Source of the DNA: Chloroflexota bacterium
GTDB taxonomy: Bacteria > Chloroflexota > Anaerolineae > Anaerolineales > E44-bin32
Direction: 5' to 3'
Assembly (NCBI GenBank): GCA_026390045.1
Contig: JAPLGR010000088.1
Location: 1 to 6,627 of the forward strand
Length of the DNA stretch: 6,627 bases
Under the pieces are notes generated by a model. It did not search any database. It was given only the letters and a program-made list of their open reading frames with translations, and was not told the origin of the DNA. Position 1 is the stretch's first letter. The number at the start of each line of letters is the position of its first letter. Shown here in pieces: positions 1-6,573 of this stretch. The translations under genes and the position numbers were made by a program.

Positions 1-1242
1 CACGCGTCGTTCGGGGTCCCAGATCACCAGGTCGGCATCGGATCCCGGCTGCATCGTCCCCTTGCCCGGATAGAGGCCGAAGATCTTGGCTGCTTTCGTC
101 GATGTCAGCGCAACGAACTGGTTCGGTGTGAGCCGCCCCGAACCGACAGCGGTCGTCCACAGGATCGGCATGCGGTCCCCAACGCCGGGCACGCCATTGG
201 GGATGCGCGTGAAGTCGGACCGTCCGAGCTCCTTCCCCGGAATGGCCACTCGCTTCCCCTCATAGACAATCGGACGGCTGCCGTCAAAGAAGAACGGGCA
301 GTGATCGGTACCAATCACCTGAAGACTTCCATCGGAAAGGCCGGCCCACAGTGCGGCGTTGTCCTCGGCAGACCGCATGGGCGGCGAGCAGATCCACTTG
401 GCGCCATCTTCGCGGCGGAGGTCATCGATGGTGAAGAACAGGTACGCAGGGCAAGTTTCCCCCATCACCGGCGCACCGCGCGCGCGGCCGTACCGCAGCT
501 GGTCCAGCTCGCCGGCGACGTTCACGTGTACGAGGTAGAGCGGCGCCTGTGCCTGGGCAGCCAGGGCGATCCCGCGCAGCGCCGCTTCCACCTCGCCCCA
601 GGCGGGCCGCGTCAGCGCGTGCCATTCCGGACTGGTATGCCCGGCGGCCAGCGCTTCAGCGACCAGCAGGTCGATCACGTCGCCGTTCTCTGCGTGCAGC
701 ATGGTCAGCAGCCCATGCCGCGCGGCGACGCGCATCACCTGGAAGATCTCCCCATCCTGCAGGCGCAGACGGTTGTTGTACGCGGTGAAGACCTTGACCG
801 TAGTGATGCCCGCGCCAACCAGCGACGGGATCTCGTCCAGAACGCCCTGGCCCAGCCGGGTCACGTTCATGTGGAAGCCGAAGTCGATCGCCGCCTTGCC
901 GTCCGCCTTGGCATGCCAGGCCTCAACGCCGCGCAACAGCGATCCATCCTCCGGTTGAGAGACGAAGTCCATGACGGTGGTCGTGCCGCCGAACGCTGCG
1001 GCCTTGTGGCCGGTGTAGTGATCGTCGGACGAGACCGTGTCGGCCATCGGCAGATCGAAATGCGTGTGGGGATCAACGCCGCCCGGCATGACCAGCTTGC
1101 CGGTTACATCGACAACCTTCGCGCCCTGCGCCTGGAGCGAGGGGCCCACGGCACACACGCGTTCGCCTTCGATCAGGATGTCCGCCTTGACCGAAGCCTC
1201 AGCCGTGACCAGCGTCCCGCCCTGGATCAAGAGCTGTCCCAT
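1..1242 (-). CDS. D-hydantoinase / dihydropyrimidinase, C-terminus cut off by window edge
   Basis: Cyclic-amidohydrolase family enzyme that opens the ring of dihydropyrimidines or 5-substituted hydantoins to N-carbamoyl amino acids in the cytosol. Reading the minus strand from the ATG at 1242 gives 414 uninterrupted codons to base 1, so the stop lies outside. All metal-centre motifs are visible: HTH (His59, His61), Lys150 in TVKVFTAY (the lysine carboxylated in this family), His183 in LHAEN, His239 in LVHVN and Asp313 in GTDHCPF. Tyr155 matches the substrate-orienting tyrosine. The C-terminal ADLVIWDP segment is the returning beta-sandwich domain. Family members are usually about 460-480 aa, so roughly 50-60 residues are missing. 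GGGAGG lies 4 nt before the ATG. The gene follows the 154-aa gene after 74 bp. The family call is firm. Whether the natural substrate is dihydrouracil, a hydantoin or another ureide cannot be read from sequence, and no carbamoylase gene is in view. Confidence 0.93.
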   Translation of the reverse strand, partial: MGQLLIQGGTLVTAEASVKADILIEGERVCAVGPSLQAQGAKVVDVTGKLVMPGGVDPHTHFDLPMADTVSSDDHYTGHKAAAFGGTTTVMDFVSQPEDGSLLRGVEAWHAKADGKAAIDFGFHMNVTRLGQGVLDEIPSLVGAGITTVKVFTAYNNRLRLQDGEIFQVMRVAARHGLLTMLHAENGDVIDLLVAEALAAGHTSPEWHALTRPAWGEVEAALRGIALAAQAQAPLYLVHVNVAGELDQLRYGRARGAPVMGETCPAYLFFTIDDLRREDGAKWICSPPMRSAEDNAALWAGLSDGSLQVIGTDHCPFFFDGSRPIVYEGKRVAIPGKELGRSDFTRIPNGVPGVGDRMPILWTTAVGSGRLTPNQFVALTSTKAAKIFGLYPGKGTMQPGSDADLVIWDPERRV

Positions 1243-1281
1243 CGCGCCTCCCGCACGCCGTGGGTGGAGCTTGACCTCTCC

Positions 1282-1287
1282 ATTATA
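1282..1287 (-). promoter_or_regulatory. Candidate -10 box upstream of the hydantoinase gene
   Basis: The minus strand reads TATAAT here, a perfect sigma-70-type -10 hexamer in an otherwise very GC-rich 74-bp gap. It lies about 40 nt before the hydantoinase ATG, leaving room for a start site near 1275 and a leader of some 33 nt. There is no recognisable TTGACA at the right distance and no extended -10 TG. If the promoter is real it is weak or activator-dependent. Inference only. Confidence 0.35.
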
Positions 1288-1299
1288 CGAATGCGCGGC

Positions 1300-1315
1300 C
1301 GGCACGGCCGTGCCG
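1300..1315. repeat. Perfect 16-bp GC palindrome after the 154-aa gene
   Basis: The sequence CGGCACGGCCGTGCCG is its own reverse complement. It begins 1 base past the stop codon of the 154-aa gene and occupies the place where a -35 element for the TATAAT at 1282-1287 would be. It could be an operator for a dimeric regulator or a short transcript hairpin. No T-run follows on the minus strand, so it does not look like a standard intrinsic terminator. Confidence 0.4.
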
Positions 1316-1316
1316 C

Positions 1317-1781
1317 CTACATTGGCCGCTCGCGCAGCATCCGCCAGAGGCGGTCCCGCTCTGCACCCGGGGCAATCGTCAGCTCTGTCACGTCCCGCGC
1401 CGAGAGGAGGCGGTCGCCCGTGGTGTACACGAAGGTGAAACGCTTCCAGCGCTCGGAGTGGATCGGATGAGGCAGGGCCTCCATCGGACCCAGCTGGACC
1501 TTGAAATAGGGCTCATCGGCGTGGGGATGCTCGGGCTCATCCCGCAGAAGATCGGCGCGCCGCACAAGCTCGAAGCCTCGCACCGGCGCTGCCTGGCGCA
1601 CCGACCACCGGTCCTCACCGAAGCCGGCTGTCTGGTAGAAGGCCAGCCAATCGACGCGTAACGTCTTGGGCGCCGTGTCCACCGGGATCCGGTACCAGCC
1701 CAGCACACGGGCGATGTCCAGATCACGCGGCTGGCGAACCACGGCCACCAGCACCAGGTCATCGGCGTGGATCGCGTGCAT
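1317..1781 (-). CDS. Uncharacterised soluble protein, 154 aa
   Basis: I cannot assign a function. The protein opens with a hydrophobic strand (LVLVAVV, residues 9-15), then a conserved-looking block DLDIARVLGWYRIP (20-33) and WLAFYQTAGFGED (45-57), a polar stretch with EPEHPHADEPYFKVQLGP (82-99), and an aromatic/basic strand RWKRFTFVYTT (111-121). It ends in a charged helix (140-154). There is no signal peptide or membrane segment, so it should be cytosolic. The density of W, Y, F, P and charged residues and the good start support a real gene: the ATG at 1781 follows a purine-rich GGAAGGGGGAGAGAGGGGG. The stop is TAG. It lies 35 bp after the deacetylase and 74 bp before the hydantoinase. The proline/aromatic pattern recalls hypothetical proteins seen in Chloroflexota, but that is memory, not a search. 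No catalytic motif is evident. Confidence 0.8.
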   Translation of the reverse strand: MHAIHADDLVLVAVVRQPRDLDIARVLGWYRIPVDTAPKTLRVDWLAFYQTAGFGEDRWSVRQAAPVRGFELVRRADLLRDEPEHPHADEPYFKVQLGPMEALPHPIHSERWKRFTFVYTTGDRLLSARDVTELTIAPGAERDRLWRMLRERPM

Positions 1782-1816
1782 CCCCCTCTCTCCCCCTTCC
1801 GATTCGTTTCGCTCGA

Positions 1817-2773
1817 CTACGGCGCTCCCAGGAGTGCTGCAAGAGCCTGCTGCTCATACGTCCCACGCACTTCACGCCGCGACAGGTAGAACAAGCCGTC
1901 CGGCCAATGCACATTGCCGAGCCCCAGCCCGGCACCAGACGTATAGCCGGCGCTGATCACGGCAAGCAGGCTCTCCTCAGTCACAATCCCAAACGGATAG
2001 GCAAAGGAATGGATCGGCTCGCCCAAGGCGGTCTCAATGGCGGTTTTGGAGAGCACGATTTCTCTGGCCAGGTCCTCGCCAGAGAGGTCCGCGAGTGAGC
2101 GGTGGGTCATCCCGTGTCAGCCGATTTCCCACCCGGCGTTGCAGAGCATTTGCAGACTCTCTGCATTGAGGAAGCCCTCGACACCGATCCGGTTTCCAAC
2201 CACATAGACAACGCCGACCATACCGCGCGCCTGCATGCGCGGATAGGCCAGCTCGAGCAGGTCCTTGTTCCCGTCATCAAAGGTCAGCACAACCGGTTGG
2301 CGGGGCAGCGACGCGCCAGTCCGAATCGCATCCACCAGGTCCTGCACGGTGATCGTCTCGTACCCATGAGAGATCAGGTAGTCAAGCTGCTGTTCGAATC
2401 GCTGCGCCGAAATCGTGTAGCGCACCGGAGGTGTGTCCGCAAGCACATGATGGTAGAGCAGGATGGGGACTGTGACAGCCCGCGGCCGATACCGGCCGGG
2501 GAAGTCGTCCGTGGGGTCGGCGGGAAGGAGAATCGGGCCACTTGGCGCAGGCACCGAGGTCGGGACGGATTCGACTGACGGGAGGACAGCTGAAGAGCTG
2601 GGTATCGATGCGGTCGGTGCAGCCGCATCCCCGTCACTGATGGCGGCGCTAGCCTGACCCGTGCATCCGGCTGCGCCCAACGCCATGGCCACAGCCAGAA
2701 AGGCGGGGCCCAGCCGGCCCCGCCCTGCCCCCCGAGGAATCGGCCGATGACTAAAGGCTCTTGAGGACGCCAC
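1817..2773 (-). pseudogene. Polysaccharide deacetylase (CE4/NodB fold) lipoprotein, interrupted by an in-frame TGA at 2117-2119
   Basis: The family removes N- or O-acetyl groups from cell-surface or extracellular polysaccharides. The frame opens with GTG at 2773, the only standard start before the hydrophobic segment. A basic N-region, a hydrophobic core (residues 21-36) and Cys37 in GAAGC form a lipoprotein-like signal, followed by a Ser/Pro/Ala-rich linker (about 40-95). The catalytic domain begins at VPILLYHHV (102-110). TFDDG (164-168) supplies catalytic and metal-binding Asp, and FAYPFG lies at 257-262. After GWEIG (214-218) codon 219 is TGA, then the same frame continues with HGMTH (His220, His224). 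Relatives read SHGMTH or SHTMTH here, so a Ser TCA codon changed to TGA explains the break. Restarting at the ATG at 2110 would lose His220. The frame then stays open to TAG at 1817, for 318 codons in all. The gene overlaps the PLP-enzyme gene by 23 bp. Likely a recent nonsense mutation or a sequence error; readthrough cannot be excluded. Confidence 0.8.
2702..2724 (-). terminator. Strong GC hairpin, possible terminator or attenuator
   Basis: Arms GGCGGGGCC and GGCCCCGCC pair perfectly over 9 bp around a 5-nt loop. On the minus strand the stem is followed only by TTTCT, a poor U-tract. It starts 27 nt past the stop of the PLP-enzyme gene, the expected place for a terminator, but it also lies inside the signal-peptide codons of the deacetylase (Gly-Arg-Leu-Gly-Pro-Ala). 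It could reduce transcription into the deacetylase or simply reflect GC-rich codons. Confidence 0.35.
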
Positions 2774-4226
2774 TTCGGCGGTTGAACTCCTCGATCCGCG
2801 CGTCGATCTCGCCCACCTGCCCCTGGACCGCGGTCCAGTAGTCGGACGCGTGCCACTGAGCCAGGATCTCCTCGTACGTCCGTCCCTGCTGCTCCACCCA
2901 GGTGTAGTACTTCAGGTTGTGCACGCGGCGCCGGTCTTCATAGCGGAGTTCGAGCAGATGATCGGTCGAGGCGCCGTGCAGGTAGCGGGCAAAGTCGGCC
3001 GCCGCGTCCGTTTCGCCGTAGGCACCGAACTCCGCGTGCATTTCCTGCAGGCGGCTGCCATACAGCTCCATAGAATCGGTGAGCACGGTCAGCAGCACAT
3101 CATGCTTGCCAAGCTCGTAGTACTTGGCCATCTTGATGCACGAAAGCACGTTGGCGATGCCCGAGAAGCCAAGCAGATCCAGCCTTGAGGCCAGGCCCTC
3201 CGGGACGCCGCGCTTCGCCAGGTAGGTCCGCCCGGCCTTCTCGTTGAACAGGCGCGCCAGGCTGACCACCGCCGCATCATCGATTGCCACAACTACGTCG
3301 GTGTTCTTGACATTGTGGATCCATGGGACGTGCTTGTCACCGATGCCCTCGATGCGGTGTGCGCCAAAACCGTTCTCCAGCAACGTTGGGCATTGCAGCG
3401 CCTCGCTGGCGGCGACCTTGCTGCCCGGGAAGGCCTGCTTCATCGCGTCGCCGCAGGCGATCGTCCCGGCCGAACCCGTGGTCAGCGCCAGGCCGCGATA
3501 GGTGTCGCGTGGACCGAGTTCCTTCTTCAGCACCTCCTGCATCGCCTGCCCGGTCACCTCGAAGTGCCACAAGTAGTTGCCGAACTCCTCGAACTGGTTG
3601 AAGATCATCAGGTCCTGGCCCGACTTGCGCAGCTCCCAGCACTTGTCGAAGATTTCCTTGACGTTCGACTCGCTGCCGGGCGTCTTGATAACCTCTCCGG
3701 CGATCTTCGACAACCACTCAAACCGCTCCTTGCTCATGCCTGCCGGAAGGATGGCGATCGACTGGCACCCAAGCAGCGCCGAGTCGTAGGCTCCTCCACG
3801 ACAGTAGTTGCCGGTCGAGGGCCAGACCGCCTTCTGCGTCGTCGGATCGAACTGCCCGGTGACCAAGCGCGGCACCAGACAGCCAAAAGCCGCGCCGACC
3901 TTGTGCGCTCCTGTGGGAAACCACTTCCCGACTAGCCCGATAATGCGCGCCTCGGTACCGGTCAGGCTGCTCGGGAACTCCAGATAGTTCACGCCGCCGA
4001 AATCGCCGCCCTTGGCCTGCGGTGCATTCTTCCAGGTGATGCGGAACAGGTTGAGCGGATTGACATCCCACAGGCCGACCTGCGCCAGCCGTTCCTTGAT
4101 CGCCGGCGGGGTGCGGGCCGGGTCCTTCATCTGTGCAAAGGTCGGGATGACGATTCCGCGTTCACGTACGCGCCCCAGGGCGCGTTCCAGCCGATCGGGG
4201 TGCACCGTCAGATCGATCGTCGTCAT
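2751..4226 (-). CDS. Fold-type II PLP-dependent enzyme (tryptophan synthase beta / cysteine synthase superfamily), substrate unknown
   Basis: A cytosolic pyridoxal-phosphate enzyme of 491 aa that should perform beta-replacement, elimination or a related reaction on an amino acid. Lys109 in PTGAHKVGAAF (104-114) is the likely Schiff-base lysine, in the GAHK setting used by tryptophan synthase beta. STGN (137-140) matches the substrate-carboxylate loop, and TTGSAGT (249-255) is the glycine-rich loop that holds the cofactor phosphate. The segment LLGFSGIANVLSCIKMAKYY (351-370) completes the fold. About 120 residues beyond it (372-491) are rich in charged and aromatic residues and make it longer than cysteine synthase (about 310 aa) or tryptophan synthase beta (about 400 aa). 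Start ATG at 4226 has GGAGGG 9 nt upstream; stop TAG. It lies 41 bp after the glycosyltransferase and overlaps the deacetylase start. Tryptophan synthase is unlikely because no trpA or other trp gene is near. Family firm, reaction unknown. Confidence 0.88.
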   Translation of the reverse strand: MTTIDLTVHPDRLERALGRVRERGIVIPTFAQMKDPARTPPAIKERLAQVGLWDVNPLNLFRITWKNAPQAKGGDFGGVNYLEFPSSLTGTEARIIGLVGKWFPTGAHKVGAAFGCLVPRLVTGQFDPTTQKAVWPSTGNYCRGGAYDSALLGCQSIAILPAGMSKERFEWLSKIAGEVIKTPGSESNVKEIFDKCWELRKSGQDLMIFNQFEEFGNYLWHFEVTGQAMQEVLKKELGPRDTYRGLALTTGSAGTIACGDAMKQAFPGSKVAASEALQCPTLLENGFGAHRIEGIGDKHVPWIHNVKNTDVVVAIDDAAVVSLARLFNEKAGRTYLAKRGVPEGLASRLDLLGFSGIANVLSCIKMAKYYELGKHDVLLTVLTDSMELYGSRLQEMHAEFGAYGETDAAADFARYLHGASTDHLLELRYEDRRRVHNLKYYTWVEQQGRTYEEILAQWHASDYWTAVQGQVGEIDARIEEFNRRSGVLKSL

Positions 4227-4267
4227 GGGTAAAGACCCTCCAAGGATAGTTGAACAGAAGGTGCCTA

Positions 4268-5302
4268 TCAGGGCTGCAGCCGTTTACCTGCGGGCGCTCC
4301 ATCTTCCGATGGGGTCTCACGCGCCACGTACAACGGCCGCCCCTTCGCCTCGTCATACAGCCGGCCAATGTACTCGCCCAGGATCCCCAGGGAGATCAAC
4401 TGCACCCCGCCCAGGAAGAGAACCGCGATCAGGGTCGAGGCCTGGCCGAAGAAGGCCTGATGCCCGATCAGGCGCGTGATGATCACCACCGGAATGGCAA
4501 GCACGCTGAGGCCAGCGCTGATGAACCCGAGGTACGTCGCCAGCTGCAGCGGGAAGTACGAGAAGCCGGTGACGGCATTGAGCGCCAGACGCAGCATCTT
4601 GCGGAAGGGGTACTTGGTCACGCCGGCCTTGCGCGCCACGCGCTTGTATTCCACCCCGGTCTGACGGAAGCCAACCCAGGCCGCCATGCCCCGCAGGAAC
4701 CGATGGCGCTCCCGCATGCACTTCAGCGTGTCGATGACTTGGCGGTCCAGCAGACGGAAGTCCCCAACGTCGAGTGGGATCTTGACGTCGGTGATGCGGT
4801 AGATGATCCGATAGAACGCCGACGCGGTCACGCGCTTGAACCAGGTCTCCCCCTCCCGCTCTGCCCGAACGGCGTAGACGACTTCGTACCCCTCGCGCCA
4901 CTTCGCCACCAGATCGGGGATTAGCTCGGGCGGGTCCTGCAGATCAGCGTCAATGATGACCGCCGCCTGACCGCGGCAGTAGTCCAGCCCGGCGGTCACC
5001 GCGATCTGGTGTCCGAAGTTGCGGGCAAAGATGATGGGCCAGACATGCGCATCGGTTCGCGCCAGCGATCGAATGGCCTCGGTGGAGCCATCCGTCGATC
5101 CATCGTCCACCAGAAGCAGTTCCCAGTCGACGCGCATCGACGTCATTACCGCCGTCACACGGCGATACAACTCCGGCAGGTTCTCGATCTCGTTGAAGAT
5201 CGGAGCAATGATCGACAGCCGGGTGAACCTCGCCGCCGCGCCCGCCTTCGGACGCCGTGATGCGGAGCCGACCGCTTTCGTGGATCGCGTTTTCTCAGCC
5301 AC
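4268..5302 (-). CDS. Family-2 glycosyltransferase with two C-terminal membrane helices (GtrB/DPM1-like polyprenyl-phosphate sugar transferase)
   Basis: This family moves a sugar from a nucleotide donor to undecaprenyl or dolichyl phosphate at the inner face of the membrane, supplying a lipid-linked sugar for glycan or protein decoration. With the GTG at 5302 it is 344 aa. The GT-A domain shows LSIIAPIFNE (29-38), LVDDGSTDGS (64-73), RNFGHQ (94-99), DADLQDP (118-124, metal and donor binding), GDFRLLDR (180-187) and RHRFLRGM (199-206). Two hydrophobic helices follow at about 253-276 and 289-312, the GtrB/YfdH layout. I prefer GTG 5302 because it overlaps the synthase stop in GTGGCTGA, typical of translational coupling; the same frame extends to a TTG at 5329 with no visible ribosome site. 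A basic, Ala/Ser-rich leader precedes the catalytic domain. The gene ends in tandem stops TGA TAG. Donor and acceptor cannot be told from sequence. Confidence 0.9.
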   Translation of the reverse strand: MAEKTRSTKAVGSASRRPKAGAAARFTRLSIIAPIFNEIENLPELYRRVTAVMTSMRVDWELLLVDDGSTDGSTEAIRSLARTDAHVWPIIFARNFGHQIAVTAGLDYCRGQAAVIIDADLQDPPELIPDLVAKWREGYEVVYAVRAEREGETWFKRVTASAFYRIIYRITDVKIPLDVGDFRLLDRQVIDTLKCMRERHRFLRGMAAWVGFRQTGVEYKRVARKAGVTKYPFRKMLRLALNAVTGFSYFPLQLATYLGFISAGLSVLAIPVVIITRLIGHQAFFGQASTLIAVLFLGGVQLISLGILGEYIGRLYDEAKGRPLYVARETPSEDGAPAGKRLQP

Positions 5303-6572
5303 TGGCCACCGCCTTACGCAGCGCTTCAAGCGTGGGCGTGATCAGCGCCGCCTGGCCGGAGGCCTGCATCGCCGCCCGCACGTCCTTCAGCCCGTTCCCG
5401 GTGTTCAGGACCAGCACCCGCCACTCCGGAGAGAGCAGGCGCTGCTGCTGGGCCTGCACCAGGCCGGCATACGCCGTCGCTCCGGCCGGCTCGGCGAACA
5501 CCGCCGCCTCCCGGGCCAGATCGCGCATTGCCGCCAAGATCGCCTCGTCTTCGACAGCAAGGTACGCACCGTGTGTCTCCCTCGCCGCCCGCACGGCGCG
5601 CACACCGTCACGCGGCAGGTCGACCGAGATGCTGTCGGCCATCGTGGTGGCGCTCACCGGTTCAATCATCTCGACGCCGCGCACGAAGGCGTTGTACACC
5701 GCCGCCGATCCAGTCGACTGCACGCCAAACAGCCGGGGCATGTGCTCGATCCAACCGAGCTCGAGCAGGTCCTTGAGTCCTTTGTGCAATCCGGAGATGA
5801 TGTTGCCGTCGCCCACCGAGACGAAGATCGCCTCAGGCGCGTCCCACTGACGCCGCTTCGGATCGGCGCCGCCTGTCTGAGCGCGGGTGAACTGCTCGCA
5901 GATCTCGAAGGCGACGCTCTTCTTGCCTTCAGCGGTGAATGGATTGTAGCCGGTGTTGCGGCAGTACCAGCCGAACTCGCGCGCCGCCTCCAGCGTCAGA
6001 TCGAAGGCCTGATCGTAGGTGCCCTCGACCAGGAAGACGCGCGCCCCAAACATCAGCAGCTGCGCAACCTTGGCCGGCGGGGCAGTCTTCGGAGCGAGAA
6101 TGACCGCTGGCTGTCCGGCGGCCGCCGCCATGCCGGCGAGCGCCGCACCAGCGTTGCCCGTCGAGGCGGTGACGACTGTCTCGGCGCCGATCTGCTGTGC
6201 CCGCGCAACGACCACAGCGCTGGCGCGGTCCTTGAACGACGCCGTTGGGTTGCGGCCATCGTCCTTCAGCCACAGCCGCTCGACGCCTGCCTTCCGCGCC
6301 AGCCTGGGCGGGTGCAGCAACGGCGTCCATCCGACCGCGCGCAGCGCGGTCCCCATATGACCAGGATCTGCAACCGGCAGGAGCGGCAAGTAGCGCCAGA
6401 TCGAGAGATCGTCGGAACCTTCGATGCCTCCCGGCTGCACTTGCCGGCGAATGGCATCGAAATCGAGGATGACATCGAGGTTGCCGCCGTCCACCGCGCA
6501 GGTGTATGTCACCTCGTCCGGCGCGTACTGCTTCCCGCACAGGGAACAGCGGTAGCCGGCAAAGTCCCCCAT
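5295..6572 (-). CDS. thrC: Threonine synthase
   Basis: PLP-dependent last step of threonine synthesis: O-phospho-L-homoserine plus water gives L-threonine plus phosphate (EC 4.2.3.1), in the cytosol. At 425 aa it is close to usual class length. An N-terminal zinc-ribbon-like segment carries Cys9-x2-Cys12 and Cys25, but the fourth position is Asp28 (CAVDGG) where many relatives have a second CxxC. Lys114 in NPTASFKDR (108-116) is the PLP lysine. STGNAGAALAG (137-147) is the substrate loop, SVGDGNIISG (252-261) the phosphate-binding glycine loop, and NTGNGLKD (390-397) the C-terminal signature. ATG at 6572 has GAGG 8 nt upstream and lies 1 nt after the stop of an upstream frame. The TGA stop overlaps the glycosyltransferase start. 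A threonine-synthase-like paralogue with another substrate is possible, since no other threonine gene (homoserine kinase, homoserine dehydrogenase) is in view. Confidence 0.9.
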   Translation of the reverse strand: MGDFAGYRCSLCGKQYAPDEVTYTCAVDGGNLDVILDFDAIRRQVQPGGIEGSDDLSIWRYLPLLPVADPGHMGTALRAVGWTPLLHPPRLARKAGVERLWLKDDGRNPTASFKDRASAVVVARAQQIGAETVVTASTGNAGAALAGMAAAAGQPAVILAPKTAPPAKVAQLLMFGARVFLVEGTYDQAFDLTLEAAREFGWYCRNTGYNPFTAEGKKSVAFEICEQFTRAQTGGADPKRRQWDAPEAIFVSVGDGNIISGLHKGLKDLLELGWIEHMPRLFGVQSTGSAAVYNAFVRGVEMIEPVSATTMADSISVDLPRDGVRAVRAARETHGAYLAVEDEAILAAMRDLAREAAVFAEPAGATAYAGLVQAQQQRLLSPEWRVLVLNTGNGLKDVRAAMQASGQAALITPTLEALRKAVASG

Positions 6573-6573
6573 G

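Noticed and set aside
301..1470. A 389-codon open frame on the plus strand across the hydantoinase
   Set aside because: It lies antisense to a gene with complete catalytic motifs. Its product is Arg-rich with no recognisable fold, as expected of a GC-rich shadow frame.
2061..2119. TGA followed by an 8-bp stem (2061-2068 with 2078-2085), considered as selenocysteine insertion
   Set aside because: The family residue here is serine, not a redox cysteine, and the stem sits about 31 nt past the TGA with a 9-nt loop that does not convincingly match a bacterial SECIS. No selenoprotein gene is nearby. A TCA-to-TGA change is simpler.
2751..4226. Calling the 491-aa PLP enzyme tryptophan synthase beta (trpB)
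   Set aside because: The lysine context is similar, but the length, the long C-terminal region and the lack of trp neighbours do not fit.
4227..4267. GATAG/CTATC inverted repeat between glycosyltransferase and PLP enzyme
   Set aside because: Only 5 bp with a 15-nt loop and no T-run; within chance expectation.
3315..4924. Long plus-strand open frames at 3315-3935 and 4250-4924
   Set aside because: Both are antisense to the PLP enzyme and glycosyltransferase genes, whose motifs are intact. They have no family motifs of their own.
5300..5329. TTG at 5329 as the glycosyltransferase start
   Set aside because: No ribosome site precedes it and it would overlap the synthase by 35 bp. The GTG at 5302 gives a typical 8-bp coupling overlap.
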